64,000 nucleotides of DNA, from assembly GCF_024807615.1 (NCBI RefSeq), contig NZ_JANUCJ010000001.1, forward strand, positions 1,161,669-1,225,668, read 5' to 3'. The stretch comes from Tsukamurella ocularis. GTDB lineage: Bacteria; Actinomycetota; Actinomycetes; Mycobacteriales; Mycobacteriaceae. Under the pieces are notes generated by a model. That model saw only the letters and a program-made list of their open reading frames with translations, did no database searches and had not been told where the DNA came from. This document shows positions 61,953-64,000 of the stretch, in pieces (position 1 is the first letter of the stretch; each line of letters starts with the position of its first letter). A program made the translations under genes and the position numbers.

Positions 61953-63722
61953 TCAGGAACCGGACCGCGCCGTCGCGGTGGACGACGAGGGTGCGGGCTT
62001 GCCGGTGTTGGGAGGTAGTTGGCTGGTCGGCCCGGTGGGCGCCCCTTGCGCCGGCCCGGGAGGGAGGAAGGGCGCGTTCGGGAGCGGACTCTGGCCCACA
62101 TCCGGGACCGGGATCGACGGGACCTGCGCTCCACCGGGGAGGGTGACGGGGGCCAACTGCGCCGGTGGCTTGGGATTCTGCTTGGTGACGTTCGTGTGCA
62201 TCAGGTACGTGTTGTACGAATTGAACTGAGACACGACGAAGTACAGATCGTTGCCCGAGGAACCGGGGAGGACTCGCGGTGCGTAGAGGCTGGGATAGTC
62301 GGTGCCCGAGGCGATGATCTCGGGATCCGACCACGGGCCGAGCGCCGACGCGGACTGGCGCATCACGATGGCATTGCGCACCATGTCCGTATTGACCATC
62401 ACGAACCGCTGAACGCCGGGATGATAAGCGACGTTGAAGTCGCCGAGCGCACCCCAGGCGAGGGGGGACGGGGCGGTCTTCTCCGCGGCGGAGAACTGTC
62501 CGCCGTTCCACACCTGGTACTTGGACGAGTCGAGGACGTCCTTGGTCTTGGTCTTCGACACGAAGACGCCGCCGATGCGGCCGGGCGGGCTCCCGTACAG
62601 GTAGACCTCGTCGCCGACGACGACGGCGGAGGTCATCTGGAATGCGGTGTTCCGCTCCGAGTTGCGCCAGACGGCCTTCGGGGCCTTGAACCATGTGGAG
62701 CCACCGTCGTCCGAGTAGGCGATGCCCGAGTAGTTCGATACCCACTGCCCGGAGGAGGGGCCCCAGTTGCGAATGGAGGTGTAGGTCAGGAAGGTGCGGT
62801 CACCGATCGCGAAACCGGAGGTCGGAATGACGGTCTCCTCGGCGCCCTTCGCCTTCGCGCTCTGGAGAATCTCCTTGGCGTGGCCCGCGCGGTCCGAGAT
62901 GAACGACGTGATCTTCATGCCCGCCGAGGGATTGGAGACGTCGGCGACCGCGAGCGAATTGGACCTCCAGTCGAATCCGGTCGGCCCCGTGGTCCCGGTC
63001 CAACCGACGCCGGGGCTCTGCTGCCCGGTGCCGCCGCCGGAACCCTCCGAGGAGTTGCCCGAGCCGCTGCTACCGGAACCGGAACCGGAACCCTGCTGGC
63101 CGCCGGCGCGGATGTTGATCAACGGGATGTCGGGCACGGGGATCTTGACCGCGGAGGGAATGATCGGCACGTTCAATCCGCTACCGTCAACCAGCGGCGG
63201 AGTCGTGGCCTGCTCCCCGGTCGCGCGCGGGCCGCCGAAGGTATCGCCGAACGCGACGAGGGTTCGTCCCCGCGAGTCCGCGAACGGCACGGCCCAGGCC
63301 GCGCCGGCGACGCCCCAGTTCTTATCGGTGTGAGAATACGACTGGGCGCCAGTGATCTTCGAGACGAAGGCGTTCGTTACCGATCGACCCTGCGGGAGGG
63401 CGGGCTGTCCGGCCCCGGGAGGTTCGGCGGCCGGTGCGGCCGGCTTCGCGGGTCCACCCGGCCCGCCGGGACCGTTCGGTGCGGCTGCGACGACGGGGAG
63501 CCCCGGAACCCCGGGAGCGGGGGGCACGGCGTAGGGAAATGAACCCTGGGCACTGACCTGAGAGGGCTGCGCGCCCGCTGCCACCGTCTGAGAGGGTGCT
63601 GAGGAGGTCGAGCACGCTGCGACGGTGCACACCGCCATGGACCCGACCGCAGCGGCACGCACTCGCGAGAGGAGCACGGACGTACCCCGAGATCGGTTGT
63701 GACGTACTGCATGTTTCGCCAC
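61953..63722 (-). CDS. DUF4185 (GH183-type) lipoprotein
   Basis: A 589-residue lipoprotein. The lipobox VAAC lies about 37 residues after GTG 63722, which has a GGGGAG site; an upstream in-frame ATG at 63785 is less likely. After a Pro/Gly/Ala-rich linker comes a DUF4185 beta-propeller-like domain (about 110-520) with the family sequence LVAFGDTFGG and sialidase-like YSDDGGSTWF. A Gly/Ser-rich insert lies near residues 205-240 and a Pro-rich tail follows. DUF4185 has been characterised as the GH183 family of endo-D-arabinofuranases acting on mycobacterial arabinan. It is the first gene of the ESX operon. Confidence 0.82.
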   Translation of the reverse strand: MAKHAVRHNRSRGTSVLLSRVRAAAVGSMAVCTVAACSTSSAPSQTVAAGAQPSQVSAQGSFPYAVPPAPGVPGLPVVAAAPNGPGGPGGPAKPAAPAAEPPGAGQPALPQGRSVTNAFVSKITGAQSYSHTDKNWGVAGAAWAVPFADSRGRTLVAFGDTFGGPRATGEQATTPPLVDGSGLNVPIIPSAVKIPVPDIPLINIRAGGQQGSGSGSGSSGSGNSSEGSGGGTGQQSPGVGWTGTTGPTGFDWRSNSLAVADVSNPSAGMKITSFISDRAGHAKEILQSAKAKGAEETVIPTSGFAIGDRTFLTYTSIRNWGPSSGQWVSNYSGIAYSDDGGSTWFKAPKAVWRNSERNTAFQMTSAVVVGDEVYLYGSPPGRIGGVFVSKTKTKDVLDSSKYQVWNGGQFSAAEKTAPSPLAWGALGDFNVAYHPGVQRFVMVNTDMVRNAIVMRQSASALGPWSDPEIIASGTDYPSLYAPRVLPGSSGNDLYFVVSQFNSYNTYLMHTNVTKQNPKPPAQLAPVTLPGGAQVPSIPVPDVGQSPLPNAPFLPPGPAQGAPTGPTSQLPPNTGKPAPSSSTATARSGS

Positions 63723-63867
63723 GGCGTGCTCCCCGCTGGTTCTGGGTCCGCTGGAGTGCCGCCCCAGCAAACCTGAGATTTTCATATGGATCGCGGCGAC
63801 CTTATCGCGCGGAATCAGCTCTCGCTAGTTGATGTGACGAAGCGTACGTCCGTTGCGGTATCTCTTG

Positions 63868-64000
63868 CGGACGCACTTAACCGGCTATAAGGTTCTGCCC
63901 AAATCCAACCCCCGTCGCTCCTGCTGCCGGGGGACTCTCCTGGAGGGGCACGACAGGCTTATGGGTACTCGTTTCTCAGTTGCCAATCATGCGGTGACTA
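63868..64000 (+). promoter_or_regulatory. Candidate c-di-AMP (ydaO/yuaA-type) riboswitch, truncated at window edge
   Basis: The segment contains GCCCAAATCC, a CCCCCG/CGGGGG stem, GGGGGACTC, GGAGGGGCA, ATGGGTACTCGTTTC and GCGGTGACTA in that order. This resembles the conserved blocks of actinobacterial ydaO/yuaA riboswitches that sit upstream of rpf and NlpC/P60 cell-wall hydrolase genes. The 3' part and the gene it controls lie outside the window. The match is from memory of the consensus, not a covariance search. Confidence 0.5.

Noticed and set aside
63961..64000. ATG at 63961 opening a frame (MGTRFSVANHAV) to the window edge
   Set aside because: It lies inside the conserved blocks of the riboswitch candidate, has no well-spaced ribosome site, and only 13 codons are visible.

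Overview
The window is one contiguous, GC-rich (roughly 70%) stretch of an actinobacterial chromosome. Strong third-position G/C, ATGA/GTGA start-stop overlaps, ESX (type VII secretion) core genes EccC and EccD, an LdtMt2-like L,D-transpeptidase, a DUF5313 protein, a CopD-CtaG fusion and a GabD2-type dehydrogenase together point to the Mycobacteriales (mycolic-acid actinobacteria). A Tsukamurella- or Gordonia-like genome is my inference; there is no rRNA or tRNA to place it.

Layout. 1-5.3 kb: a truncated Baeyer-Villiger/flavin monooxygenase in an operon with a patatin-like esterase and a short-chain dehydrogenase, divergent from a TetR regulator across two palindromic operators; then a LIP-family lipase behind its own operator. 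5.5-8.4 kb: a tight three-gene polysaccharide cassette (two Wzz-like chain-length proteins and an O-antigen-ligase/polymerase-like membrane protein). 8.4-14.8 kb: a copper and cytochrome-oxidase zone (Met/His-rich membrane protein, secreted protein, CopD-CtaG fusion, TPM-domain protein, Cu(I) P-type ATPase). 15-19.8 kb: HSL-type esterase, DUF5313 protein, a TetR-GNAT-BluB operon and an L,D-transpeptidase lipoprotein. 20-25 kb: MFS exporter with divergent ArsR regulator, DUF998 and CtaG membrane proteins, and a two-component system divergent from ctaG over a 23-nt gap. 25-33 kb: a SulP-carbonic anhydrase fusion, a second SulP with a MerR regulator, a PAP2-like protein overlapping a second two-component system, and a glutamate-racemase-like protein. 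33-38 kb: YcxB-like protein, a repeat-bearing gene-free stretch, a two-gene ABC exporter with a divergent GbsR/MarR regulator on a perfect 16-bp palindrome, and an aldo/keto reductase. 38-44.4 kb: gltB-gltD, glutamate synthase. 44.4-55 kb: mostly single genes (DUF937, hydrolase, lipoprotein, S4 protein, MerR, RraA, AbiEi/DUF559-like protein, GabD2, SGNH esterase, VC0807-like protein, glycosyltransferase, VanY-like peptidase).

55-64 kb is the most interesting part: an ESX locus with EccC, EccD and an EspC-like small protein, interleaved with envelope-directed lipoproteins. One is a lytic-transglycosylase-like protein that lacks the expected catalytic glutamate; the other has a DUF4185 domain (the GH183 endo-D-arabinanase family). 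A small membrane protein is encoded on the opposite strand inside the locus. EccB, EccE and MycP are not in the window. The right edge ends inside what looks like a c-di-AMP (ydaO/yuaA-type) riboswitch.

Regulatory signals are unusually readable. At least eleven genes have a TANNNT -10 element ending exactly 6-7 nt before the start codon, the arrangement expected of leaderless mRNAs, and most regulator genes sit next to a clear inverted-repeat operator. Limits: all functions come from reading motifs in translated sequence. No database search was run, several starts are choices between candidates, and promoter and riboswitch calls are inferences from sequence.
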